Of a stretch of DNA of 11,921 nucleotides, positions 1 through 6,313 are shown piece after piece. The first letter of the stretch is position 1. Every line of letters starts with the position of its first letter. A model generated the notes under the pieces. That model was not told where the DNA came from. It made no database searches and saw only the letters and a list, made by a program, of their open reading frames with translations. The DNA lies in contig CABQGZ010000055.1 of assembly GCA_902463835.1 (NCBI GenBank), positions 1 to 11,921 on the forward strand, read 5' to 3'. Source of the stretch: an uncultured Lachnospiraceae bacterium. Lineage in GTDB: Bacteria > Bacillota > Clostridia > Lachnospirales > Lachnospiraceae. The translations under genes and the position numbers were made by a program.

Positions 1-1
1 G

Positions 2-2710
2 GTAGGACCCGAGCTGAAGATCTACCAGTGTGGCCTGCCCAAGGAAATGGCAATTGAATTATTCAAGCCCTTCGTAATGAAGGAGTTGGTGGCAAAAGGC
101 ACCGCCCACAATATCAAGAGTGCCAAGAAGATGGTTGAGCGGGTACAGACCGAGGTGTGGGACGTTCTGGAAGAAGTAATCAAGGAACACCCCGTCATGC
201 TGAACCGTGCTCCTACACTGCACAGACTTGGTATCCAGGCATTTGAGCCCATTCTGGTGGAAGGTAAGGCGATCAAGCTGCATCCGTTGGTATGTACCGC
301 ATACAACGCCGACTTTGACGGCGACCAGATGGCTGTGCATCTGCCTCTGTCCGTGGAAGCTCAGGCGGAATGCCGGTTCCTGCTGCTTTCACCCAACAAC
401 CTGCTGAAGCCCTCCGATGGCGGACCGGTTGCCGTTCCCTCCCAGGATATGGTGCTTGGTATCTACTATCTGACCCAGGAGAGACCTGGGGCGCTGGGAG
501 AAGGCAAATGCTTTAAGAGCGTGAATGAAGCCATTCTGGCTTATGAAAATAATGCTGTGACCCTGCATTCCAGAATCCGGGTGCGCGGAGTGAGAACCAA
601 CGAGAATGGAGAGCAGGTCAGCGGATGGCTGGATTCCACTCTGGGCCGGTTCATCTTCAACGAGATTCTGCCACAGGATCTTGGCTTTGTAGACCGGAAT
701 GATCCTGCGAACCTCTTCAAATTGGAAGTGGATTTCCACGTGGGCAAGAAGGGATTAAAGCAGATACTGGAAAAAGTAATCAATATCCATGGCGCTACTA
801 AGACCGCTGAGGTATTGGACGACATTAAGGCCATGGGTTACAAATACTCCACGAGAGCAGCTATGACGGTTTCCATCTCCGATATGACTGTGCCGGCTAA
901 GAAGCCGGAGCTGATCAAGAACGCTCAGGATACGGTAGACCGGATCACCAGGAACTATAAGCGTGGTCTGATTACCGAGGAAGAGCGGTACAAGGAAGTG
1001 GTAGAGACCTGGAAAGAGACGGACGATATTCTTACCAAGGAGCTGCTGGACGGACTGGACAAATACAACAACATTTATATGATGGCTGACTCCGGAGCCC
1101 GTGGTTCCGACAAGCAGATCAAGCAGCTGGCCGGTATGCGTGGTTTGATGGCGGATACAACAGGTAGAACCATCGAGCTTCCCATCAAGTCCAACTTCCG
1201 TGAAGGTCTGGACGTACTGGAGTACTTCATGTCTGCCCACGGAGCCCGCAAGGGTCTGTCCGACACGGCGCTGCGTACCGCAGACTCCGGATATCTGACG
1301 AGACGTCTGGTAGACGTTTCCCAGGAACTTATCGTTCGGGAGACGGACTGCTGCGAGGGCAAGGAGATTCCGGGCATGTATGTGAAGGCATTCATGGACG
1401 GCAAGGAGGAGATTGAGAGCCTTCAGGATCGTATTACCGGACGTTTTGCCTGCAATGATATCTGTGACAAAGACGGCAATGTGCTTGTGAAAGCAAATCA
1501 TATGATCACCCCCAGACGTGCGGCGCTTGTGATGAACCAGGGCGTCGATGAGGACGGAAAGCCTTATATGATGGAGAATGAGCTGGGCGACCTGGTGCCG
1601 GATCGTGACCGCAAGGTAAAGATTCGTACCATTCTGACCTGCCGTTCCTACAACGGCGTATGTGCCAAGTGTTACGGTGCCAACATGGCTACCGGCCAGT
1701 CCGTACAGGTGGGAGAAGCAGTTGGTATTATCGCGGCTCAATCCATCGGCGAGCCCGGTACACAGCTTACCATGCGTACCTTCCATACCGGTGGTGTGGC
1801 TGGTGACGATATCACACAGGGTCTTCCCCGTGTGGAGGAGCTGTTTGAGGCAAGAAAGCCCAAAGGTCTTGCCATTATTACGGAATTTGCTGGAGTTGCA
1901 ACCATCAAGGACACCAAGAAGAAGCGTGAGATCATTGTAACCAACGATGAGACAGGCGAGAGCAAGGCATACCTGATTCCTTACGGATCCAGAATCAAGA
2001 TTATGGACGGCGCCGTGCTGGAGGCTGGAGATGAGCTGACCGAAGGTAGTGTGAATCCCCACGATATCTTAAAGATCAAGGGCGTGCGCTCCGTTCAGGA
2101 TTATATGATCCAGGAAGTACAGCGTGTATACCGTCTGCAGGGTGTTGAGATCAACGATAAGCATATCGAAGTGATCGTGCGCCAGATGCTGAAGAAGGTG
2201 CGGATCGAGAACAACGGTGATTCTGAATTCCTGCCGGGTACGCTGGTTGATATTCTGGAATATGAAGACACCAATGCAAGGCTTTTGGAAGAGGGCCTGG
2301 AGCCGGCAGATGGAAAGCAGGTAATGCTGGGTATTACCAAGGCGTCCCTGGCCACCAATTCCTTCCTGTCTGCGGCATCCTTCCAGGAGACCACCAAGGT
2401 TCTTACGGAAGCCGCCATCAAGGGTAAGGTTGACCCGTTGATCGGTCTGAAGGAGAATGTTATCATCGGTAAGCTGATTCCGGCCGGAACCGGTATGAAG
2501 CGCTACCGCAACCTGCATTTGAGCTCCGACGTAAAAGAGACGGATGAGATTAACTTCGCAGATGACTTTGAGTATGACGAGGACAGCTTCTACGGAGAGT
2601 TCACAGACGAGGATTACGATGACGAGGGGTATGAGGATGAGGCTGACGAAGCATATGGCGAGGATGAACCGCTGATGGATGAGGAAGCCGCCGCTCTCAT
2701 CGAGGAATAA
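2..2710 (+). CDS. rpoC: RNA polymerase beta' subunit, 3' part (partial at window start)
   Basis: This is the largest catalytic subunit of RNA polymerase, which makes all cellular RNA. The frame is open from base 2, so the gene enters from outside the window; 902 codons are visible and, by comparison with the family, roughly 370 N-terminal residues are missing. The ATG at 47 is internal. The Mg-binding motif NADFDGDQM lies at 305-331 and supplies the three catalytic aspartates. The bridge-helix region (from EGLDVLEYF through GYLTRRL) lies near 1202-1310. The second zinc site is formed by Cys at 1349-1354 with CRSYNGVCAKC at 1640-1672. The trigger-loop start QSIGEPGTQLTMRTFH begins at 1739 and runs straight on without the large insertion of proteobacterial enzymes, as in Firmicutes. 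The last about 55 residues are an acidic tail with 28 Asp/Glu and no Lys/Arg. A terminator follows 45 bp after the stop, so rpoC appears to end its transcription unit here. Identification is certain. Confidence 0.99.
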   Translation, partial: VGPELKIYQCGLPKEMAIELFKPFVMKELVAKGTAHNIKSAKKMVERVQTEVWDVLEEVIKEHPVMLNRAPTLHRLGIQAFEPILVEGKAIKLHPLVCTAYNADFDGDQMAVHLPLSVEAQAECRFLLLSPNNLLKPSDGGPVAVPSQDMVLGIYYLTQERPGALGEGKCFKSVNEAILAYENNAVTLHSRIRVRGVRTNENGEQVSGWLDSTLGRFIFNEILPQDLGFVDRNDPANLFKLEVDFHVGKKGLKQILEKVINIHGATKTAEVLDDIKAMGYKYSTRAAMTVSISDMTVPAKKPELIKNAQDTVDRITRNYKRGLITEEERYKEVVETWKETDDILTKELLDGLDKYNNIYMMADSGARGSDKQIKQLAGMRGLMADTTGRTIELPIKSNFREGLDVLEYFMSAHGARKGLSDTALRTADSGYLTRRLVDVSQELIVRETDCCEGKEIPGMYVKAFMDGKEEIESLQDRITGRFACNDICDKDGNVLVKANHMITPRRAALVMNQGVDEDGKPYMMENELGDLVPDRDRKVKIRTILTCRSYNGVCAKCYGANMATGQSVQVGEAVGIIAAQSIGEPGTQLTMRTFHTGGVAGDDITQGLPRVEELFEARKPKGLAIITEFAGVATIKDTKKKREIIVTNDETGESKAYLIPYGSRIKIMDGAVLEAGDELTEGSVNPHDILKIKGVRSVQDYMIQEVQRVYRLQGVEINDKHIEVIVRQMLKKVRIENNGDSEFLPGTLVDILEYEDTNARLLEEGLEPADGKQVMLGITKASLATNSFLSAASFQETTKVLTEAAIKGKVDPLIGLKENVIIGKLIPAGTGMKRYRNLHLSSDVKETDEINFADDFEYDEDSFYGEFTDEDYDDEGYEDEADEAYGEDEPLMDEEAAALIEE

Positions 2711-2755
2711 ATTTCCGCGTTGGGCAAAATAAACAGAAAACAGGGATATCCCATG

Positions 2756-2796
2756 AAAAGGCTGCTGTCTTACAGAAATGTAGGCGGCAGCTTTTT
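2756..2796 (+). terminator. Intrinsic terminator after rpoC, probably bidirectional
   Basis: The stem GCTGCTGTCTTACA (2761-2774) pairs with TGTAGGCGGCAGC (2779-2791) around a GAAA tetraloop, with two G-U pairs and one bulged T. It is followed by TTTTT at 2792-2796 and preceded by AAAAG at 2756-2760. On the minus strand the same hairpin is followed by CCTTTT, so it could also stop leftward transcripts coming from the repeat region. It lies 45 bp after the rpoC stop codon. Confidence 0.88.
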
Positions 2797-2823
2797 GTGG
2801 CTATACAGTGTTACTGCGCTAGG

Positions 2824-2887
2824 GCTGCCCCGAGCGAAGTGCCGCCCCGAGGAAAAGGTGTCCTGAAATGGGGATAAGTGCCGCCCC
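2824..2887. repeat. Short 39-bp direct repeat left of element E1
   Basis: AAGTGCCGCCCC occurs at 2837-2848 and again at 2876-2887, a 39-bp period, and a shorter GCCCCGAG match occurs at 2827-2834 and 2844-2851. The stretch GAGGAAAAGGTGTCC (2849-2863) is the reverse complement of the GGACACCTTTTCC part of the 38-bp units at 3031-3217. It also resembles the left arms of E1 and E2. The second copy runs directly into the E1 left arm, so the arm looks like one unit of a repeat series. No gene is visible between 2797 and 2882. Confidence 0.6.
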
Positions 2888-3033
2888 TGGGAAGAGATAT
2901 GCCCATATCAGACGCGCTCTCGCTCCGTGCACAGACGTAGCGGACACTAACCTCACAGTCCGATTCTCGGCCTGTTCGCTAAGTGCCGACGTCTTGCAAG
3001 GGTCTGAGTATGGGCATATCTCTTCCCAGGGGC
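2883..3033 (-). ncRNA. Structured palindromic element E1 (candidate RNA, unrecognised family)
   Basis: I do not recognise this as a named RNA family. It is a 151-bp element with 25-bp arms, 2883-2907 and 3009-3033, that are perfect reverse complements. Inside them TCAGAC (2908-2913) pairs with GTCTGA (3002-3007), with one bulged G at 3008. Read on the minus strand, the 100-nt core aligns to E2 with invariant blocks of 32, 20 and 21 nt. In plus coordinates the E1 blocks are 2976-3007, 2935-2954 and 2908-2928. Helices inferred on the minus strand are P2 (2982-2987 with 2943-2948), P3 (a hairpin at 2955-2975, nine positions with one mismatch) and P4 (2936-2942 with 2921-2927, one A-G mismatch). 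Minus-strand orientation is inferred from G-U pairs in the partner copy. A candidate minus-strand promoter lies at 3204-3232 and the shared terminator at 2756-2796. Alternatives are a non-autonomous mobile palindrome or a DNA recombination site. Confidence 0.6.
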
Positions 3034-3217
3034 TGGATTATCTGCATGTTGGGACACCTTTTCCCCGGGGCTGGATTACCTGCAAGATGGGACACCTTTC
3101 CCCCGGGGCTGGATTATCTGCATGTTGGGACATCTTTTCCTCGGGACTGGATTATTAGCAAGATGGGACACCTTTTCCCCGGGCTGGATTATCTGCATGT
3201 TAGAACATCTTTCCCCA
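3031..3217. repeat. 38-bp tandem array, five units in alternating ABABA order
   Basis: Units start at 3031, 3069, 3107, 3145 and 3182, giving periods of 38, 38, 38 and 37, and the last unit is cut off near 3217. Each starts with GGCTGGATTA (GACTGGATTA in unit 4) and ends in a GGACACCTTTTCCCCGG-like part. Units 1, 3 and 5 carry GCATGTT in the middle; units 2 and 4 carry GCAAGAT, so the real period is about 76 bp. The first unit overlaps the last three bases of the E1 right arm, and the C/T-rich half of each unit resembles the right arms of E1 and E2. There are no unique spacers, so this is not a CRISPR array. The period is not a multiple of three, which argues against a coding repeat. Confidence 0.85.
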
Positions 3218-3232
3218 GGATTGCATTGTCAA
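3204..3232 (-). promoter_or_regulatory. Candidate minus-strand promoter reading towards E1
   Basis: On the minus strand a perfect TTGACA (plus 3227-3232) is followed after 17 bp by GATGTT (plus 3204-3209), which keeps the key A2 and T6 of a -10 box. Transcription would run through the 38-bp array and E1 and could stop at the rpoC terminator. The -35 match is strong and the -10 weak, so this is a moderate call. Confidence 0.4.
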
Positions 3233-3328
3233 CACGCCTTTATACAATAGCTGCGATTGCTTCCATTCATAAGCTTGCTATGAATTCCGTTTTGAAAAAA
3301 GGGCATGTCTGTACTTGCGAAAAAAGTA
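3218..3328. other. Spacer between the two element copies, no gene seen
   Basis: This 111-bp stretch is AT-richer than the rest of the region and carries no credible ORF. It begins with the start regions of two divergent candidate promoters. It also holds a 7-bp inverted repeat, ATTCATA (3265-3271) and TATGAAT (3279-3285), around a 7-nt loop. A short TTTT at 3290-3293 follows, too weak to call a terminator. Further on are two A-tracts, at about 3295-3300 and 3320-3325. Confidence 0.5.
3221..3248 (+). promoter_or_regulatory. Candidate plus-strand promoter reading towards E2
   Basis: TACAAT at 3243-3248 (within TTTATACAAT) is a good -10 box, with a weak -35 TTGCAT at 3221-3226 and a 16-bp spacer. 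It overlaps the opposing promoter call, making a back-to-back arrangement. A transcript would start near 3255 and enter the E2 left arm at 3329. Support is sequence match only. Confidence 0.35.
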
Positions 3329-3478
3329 GCCTCAGGAAAGGGGGGTGTCCATGTCAGACCCTTGCAAGACGTCGGCACTTAGCGAGCGGGCCATGATAAT
3401 GGTTTGCGAGGTTAGTGTCCGCTACGTTTTGGACGGAGCGAGAGCGCGTCTGACATGGACACCCCCCTTTCCTGAGGC
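3329..3478 (+). ncRNA. Structured palindromic element E2 (candidate RNA, unrecognised family)
   Basis: This is the second copy of the element, in opposite orientation to E1. Left arm 3329-3359 and right arm 3448-3478 are perfect 31-bp reverse complements, including the inner TCAGAC/GTCTGA shared with E1. The core (3354-3453) has invariant blocks at 3354-3385, 3408-3427 and 3433-3453. The only variable parts are the hairpin at 3386-3407 and the loop at 3428-3432. The helices I infer are P2 (GGCACT 3374-3379 with AGTGTC 3414-3419), P3 (3386-3394 with 3399-3407 around GATA) and P4 (3420-3426 with 3434-3440). P3 contains three G-U pairs on the plus strand that would be A-C mismatches on the minus strand, so the plus strand is the likely RNA sense. 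No terminator follows; a transcript could run on towards the nuclease gene. The family is unknown to me; a mobile DNA palindrome is the main alternative. Confidence 0.62.
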
Positions 3479-3550
3479 GGCTCTTTGCGTCTAATAAGAG
3501 TCTTCCCCTTTCCCGAGGCGGCCCTTTGCGTCTAATAGGAGTCGCCCCTT
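3464..3550. repeat. 41-bp direct repeat overlapping the E2 right arm
   Basis: CCCCTTTCCTGAGGCGGC at 3464 recurs as CCCCTTTCCCGAGGCGGC at 3505, each followed by TTTGCGTCTAATA; a truncated third start, CCCCTTAGAAG, lies at 3545. The first copy begins inside the E2 right arm, so as at E1 the arm is continuous with a short tandem repeat series outside the element. The repeat ends just before the nuclease promoter. Confidence 0.75.
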
Positions 3551-3560
3551 AGAAGTAACC

Positions 3561-3590
3561 TTGCCAAGCTGCCCCATTCTATGCTATCAT
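3561..3590 (+). promoter_or_regulatory. Promoter of the nuclease-ATPase operon
   Basis: TTGCCA (3561-3566) and TATCAT (3585-3590) are separated by 18 bp, with a TG one base before the -10 box (TGCTATCAT, extended -10). The predicted start near 3597 leaves a short leader. The ribosome site GGAGG (3611-3615) is 7 bp from the ATG at 3623. Confidence 0.6.
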
Positions 3591-3622
3591 AGGGAGAAAG
3601 AAAGCAGAGAGGAGGCCCCTTC

Positions 3623-4744
3623 ATGAAACTATTGCATATGGCGGATGTCCATCTTGGAATGGAGCCGGACAAGGGAAAGCCCTGGGGCGATGGAAGAGCC
3701 AGACAGCTCTGGGATGCCTTTACACAGGCGGTAGAGGCGGCGGAGGAACACCAGGTGGATCTGGTTCTGATTGCCGGCGATCTGTTTCATCGGCAGCCCC
3801 TGAAAAGGGAATTGAAGGAGGTAAACGAGATTCTATCCAGGCTTACCAGGGCGAAGGTGGTTATTATGGCGGGAAATCACGACTATCTATCCAGGAATTC
3901 CTTCTATCGTTCGTTTTCGTGGAATGAGAATATCTTCTTTTTGAAGTCAGAGAATCTGGGAGCCATTGAGTTTACGGAATTGTCCACAGCGGTATATGGC
4001 TTTAGCTACGAGCACCGGGAGATCAGGGATCGTCTTAGCAATATAATATCGGCGGATATGATACCGGTGTCAGACGGTACGGCATGGAGGGCTAAGAAGG
4101 GGGAGACATGTGGCTGTATCGATAGAAAGCCGGGAAATGAATACCATATTTTATTGGCCCACGGCGGCGATGAGAATCATGTGCCTTTTACGGTGGGGGA
4201 GCTGGAACAGATGGATTTCCATTATATAGCTCTGGGACATATCCATAAGCCGGGACAGCTGAAGGAGAACCGGATTGTCATGGCTGGGAGCCTGCAGCCC
4301 CTGGATCATACGGAGCGGGGGCCGAGGGGATATTGGATCACAGAGTTGAAGAGAGGGGCAGCCAATACGGTTTTTTATCCCATTCGGATGTGCGAATACC
4401 GCGGGATAGAGTTGGAACTGGAGCGGGATACCACCAATTACCGACTGCTGCAGCAGGCGAGGGATGCTCTTGAGGGACTTTCGGATTATCAGCTGGCGGT
4501 ACTTACACTTACTGGAATGTATGATCCTGAGACACCGCCGGATGTGGAGCGCTTGTCAGAGCTTCCCGGTGTGGTGGATGTGGAGCTTTTGTGCAGACCG
4601 GGATATGACTTTGAAAAGCTGAAGCAGGAATACAGAGATCAGATTGTCGGGCGCTATATTCGGGAATTGGAAGGGATGCCTCAGGATGAAGCAGTCCGAC
4701 GAGCGCTGTATCTTGGTGTGGATGCATTGCTGGGGAATACATAA
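3623..4744 (+). CDS. SbcD/Mre11/YhaO-type DNA repair exonuclease
   Basis: This is a metallophosphoesterase-family nuclease that, with its ATPase partner, processes DNA ends, hairpins and blocked breaks in the cytoplasm. All metal-binding motifs are present: D8 and H10 in ADVHLG, D53 in GDLFH, N85-H86-D87 in GNHD, H180 in LLAHG and H206/H208 in GHIH. The catalytic domain covers about residues 1-240 and a C-terminal capping region about 250-373. At 373 aa it is a normal length for SbcD/YhaO. The ATG at 3623 has GGAGG 7 bp upstream and begins directly with the usual hydrophobic first strand (MKLLHMADVH). The partner ATPase gene starts 45 bp after the stop, so the pair is an operon. The family call is secure; I cannot decide between the SbcD and YhaO branches, although the YhaN-like partner favours YhaO. 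Confidence 0.93.
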   Translation: MKLLHMADVHLGMEPDKGKPWGDGRARQLWDAFTQAVEAAEEHQVDLVLIAGDLFHRQPLKRELKEVNEILSRLTRAKVVIMAGNHDYLSRNSFYRSFSWNENIFFLKSENLGAIEFTELSTAVYGFSYEHREIRDRLSNIISADMIPVSDGTAWRAKKGETCGCIDRKPGNEYHILLAHGGDENHVPFTVGELEQMDFHYIALGHIHKPGQLKENRIVMAGSLQPLDHTERGPRGYWITELKRGAANTVFYPIRMCEYRGIELELERDTTNYRLLQQARDALEGLSDYQLAVLTLTGMYDPETPPDVERLSELPGVVDVELLCRPGYDFEKLKQEYRDQIVGRYIRELEGMPQDEAVRRALYLGVDALLGNT

Positions 4745-4789
4745 GATTTACTGTATTGTGCAGGAAAAGAAGCAAAGAGGGGAATTGCC

Positions 4790-6313
4790 ATGTATATAAA
4801 AAAGGCACAGCTTGACAATTACGGAAAATTTCACCATAGGACAATCTGCTTTGCACCGGGGCTCAATGTGGTGTATGGTGAAAATGAAAGCGGAAAGTCC
4901 ACATTGCAGAGCTTTCTGGTGGGCATGCTGTTTGGTATGGAGAAGCAGCGGGGGCGGGCCAAGGAGAGCGCTTATCAGCGCTACGAGCCCTGGAATACGG
5001 CATCGTACTATACCGGAAGTATGGAATTTTGCGTGGCGGATAAGGATTTTACCATAGAGCGGAATTTCTATCACAGGGAAAAGACGGTTCGGTTGTATCA
5101 CCAGGCGGATCAGGAGGAATTGTCGGTGGACCATGGGGATCTGGACATGCTGTTGGGAGGAGTGCGGAAGGAATTTTATGAGAACACGTATTGCATTTCT
5201 CAGGCGGCGGTGGTGACGGAGGAGACCTTTGGCCGCCAACTGCAGCAGGAGCTGGCGAACGTGGTGCATGGCGGGGAAGCAGGGATCGATGTACGGCAGG
5301 CCATAAGACAGCTGGAGGGAAGGCGAAAACTGGAGGAACAGCGGCTGAAAAGGTACCGGCAGCAGAAAAAGGAGTGTCTGGAGCGCCTGGAATGGGAGAA
5401 AGAGCTGCTATGGGAGGATATCCGGCAGCTGGAGCAGAAGATAGCAGCGAGCCAGAAAGGAGAGAGGAAAGAAGGAACGGCGGACACAGAGCAGAAGGCA
5501 GCAGCGTTGCAGAGAGGACAGAAAGAAGACGATCGAGCACACACGGCGGAGAAGCAAAAGGGCGGATGGGTCTTTCGGATTCCGGTGATTGGCTGGATTC
5601 TGTGGGTCTTTTGTCGGATATGGCGGAGCGTGCGCAAATATCAGACTGCCAAAAGCAGGGCAGGTATGAATTCAGATGTCAAGGGCGGCCACGGATCAGA
5701 AACGGTGGCGAATCACCCGGAGACCACAGTGGAAGCCCAGGCATCTGTCGCGGATCTCTTTCGGGAACAGCTGGAGGAAAAGCAGATGCGTCTCACCAAC
5801 GTATTGGAGGAAAGTGAGGAGCAAAGGGGAGTATCTGGCGAAGAACGTAAGATACTGGCAGAACAAAAAAGTATCCAGCTGGCGCTGGATACACTGGAAC
5901 GGGTGGCGGGGGAAAGCTACCGAGACAAACGGGATGATATTCGGGAGGCGGTATCCGGCATTTTGACCGGAATTACAGGGGGGAAATATGACCGTCTGGA
6001 GCTTGCGGAGGATGGGCAGCTGATGATCTATGCTGGAGACCGGTGTCTTAGCCCCTGGCAGCTGAGCAGAGGAACCATGGAACAGCTGTATCTGGCCCTT
6101 CGCCTTGGCGTTGGGCGGTGTATGATACAGGAGGAGCCATTGCCGGTGCTTTTGGACGAGACCTTCTGCGCCTATGATGAGCTGCGTCTTTCCCGAACCC
6201 TCAAATGGCTGGCAGATAAACAGGACAACCAGATTATCCTGTTTACCTGCCAGCAGCGAGAGCTGCAGCTGTTGGAGAAAATGGGGATAGCGCATCATCG
6301 TATTTTACTGTAA
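4790..6313 (+). CDS. Short Rad50/SbcC/YhaN-type ATPase, partner of the nuclease
   Basis: This is an ABC-fold SMC-like ATPase of 507 aa. The N-terminal lobe (about 1-165) has the Walker A motif GENESGKST at 30-38 and a Q-loop glutamine at 138 (CISQ). The C-terminal lobe (about 375-507) has a signature QLSRGTMEQLYLALRL at 424-439, Walker B LPVLLDE with D456-E457, and a switch region FTCQQRE with Gln488 where Rad50 proteins have His. Short charged, probably coiled-coil stretches lie at about 166-222 and 322-372. The usual family length is about 950-1050 aa, so the arms are very short, and no zinc-hook CxxC is present. Instead the middle contains a hydrophobic stretch, VFRIPVIGWILWVFCRIW (261-278), between low-complexity hydrophilic regions, suggesting membrane contact. 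GAGGGG sits 7 bp before the ATG. The role inferred from the operon is to drive the upstream nuclease. Confidence 0.88.
   Translation: MYIKKAQLDNYGKFHHRTICFAPGLNVVYGENESGKSTLQSFLVGMLFGMEKQRGRAKESAYQRYEPWNTASYYTGSMEFCVADKDFTIERNFYHREKTVRLYHQADQEELSVDHGDLDMLLGGVRKEFYENTYCISQAAVVTEETFGRQLQQELANVVHGGEAGIDVRQAIRQLEGRRKLEEQRLKRYRQQKKECLERLEWEKELLWEDIRQLEQKIAASQKGERKEGTADTEQKAAALQRGQKEDDRAHTAEKQKGGWVFRIPVIGWILWVFCRIWRSVRKYQTAKSRAGMNSDVKGGHGSETVANHPETTVEAQASVADLFREQLEEKQMRLTNVLEESEEQRGVSGEERKILAEQKSIQLALDTLERVAGESYRDKRDDIREAVSGILTGITGGKYDRLELAEDGQLMIYAGDRCLSPWQLSRGTMEQLYLALRLGVGRCMIQEEPLPVLLDETFCAYDELRLSRTLKWLADKQDNQIILFTCQQRELQLLEKMGIAHHRILL

Noticed and set aside
755..2062. 435-codon open frame on the minus strand inside rpoC
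   Set aside because: It is antisense to highly conserved RpoC coding sequence including the bridge helix. It shows no recognisable domain and is explained by codon bias of the real gene.
3031..3217. CRISPR array
   Set aside because: Units follow one another without unique spacers, vary between copies, and there are no cas genes nearby.
2868..3396. Two overlapping plus-strand ORFs (2868-3158 and 2983-3396) across the repeat region
   Set aside because: They run through the palindromes and the 38-bp array, whose period is not a multiple of three. They lack ribosome sites, and the apparent repeated peptide is produced by the DNA repeats.
2883..3478. Insertion sequence or integron attC sites
   Set aside because: No transposase or integrase is encoded here, no clear target-site duplication flanks either copy, and the paired attC core sites are not present in the right form.
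5191..5817. 208-codon plus-strand ORF inside the Rad50-like ATPase gene
   Set aside because: It is a shifted-frame shadow rich in Gly, Arg and Glu with no domain, lying over the ATPase linker and coil.
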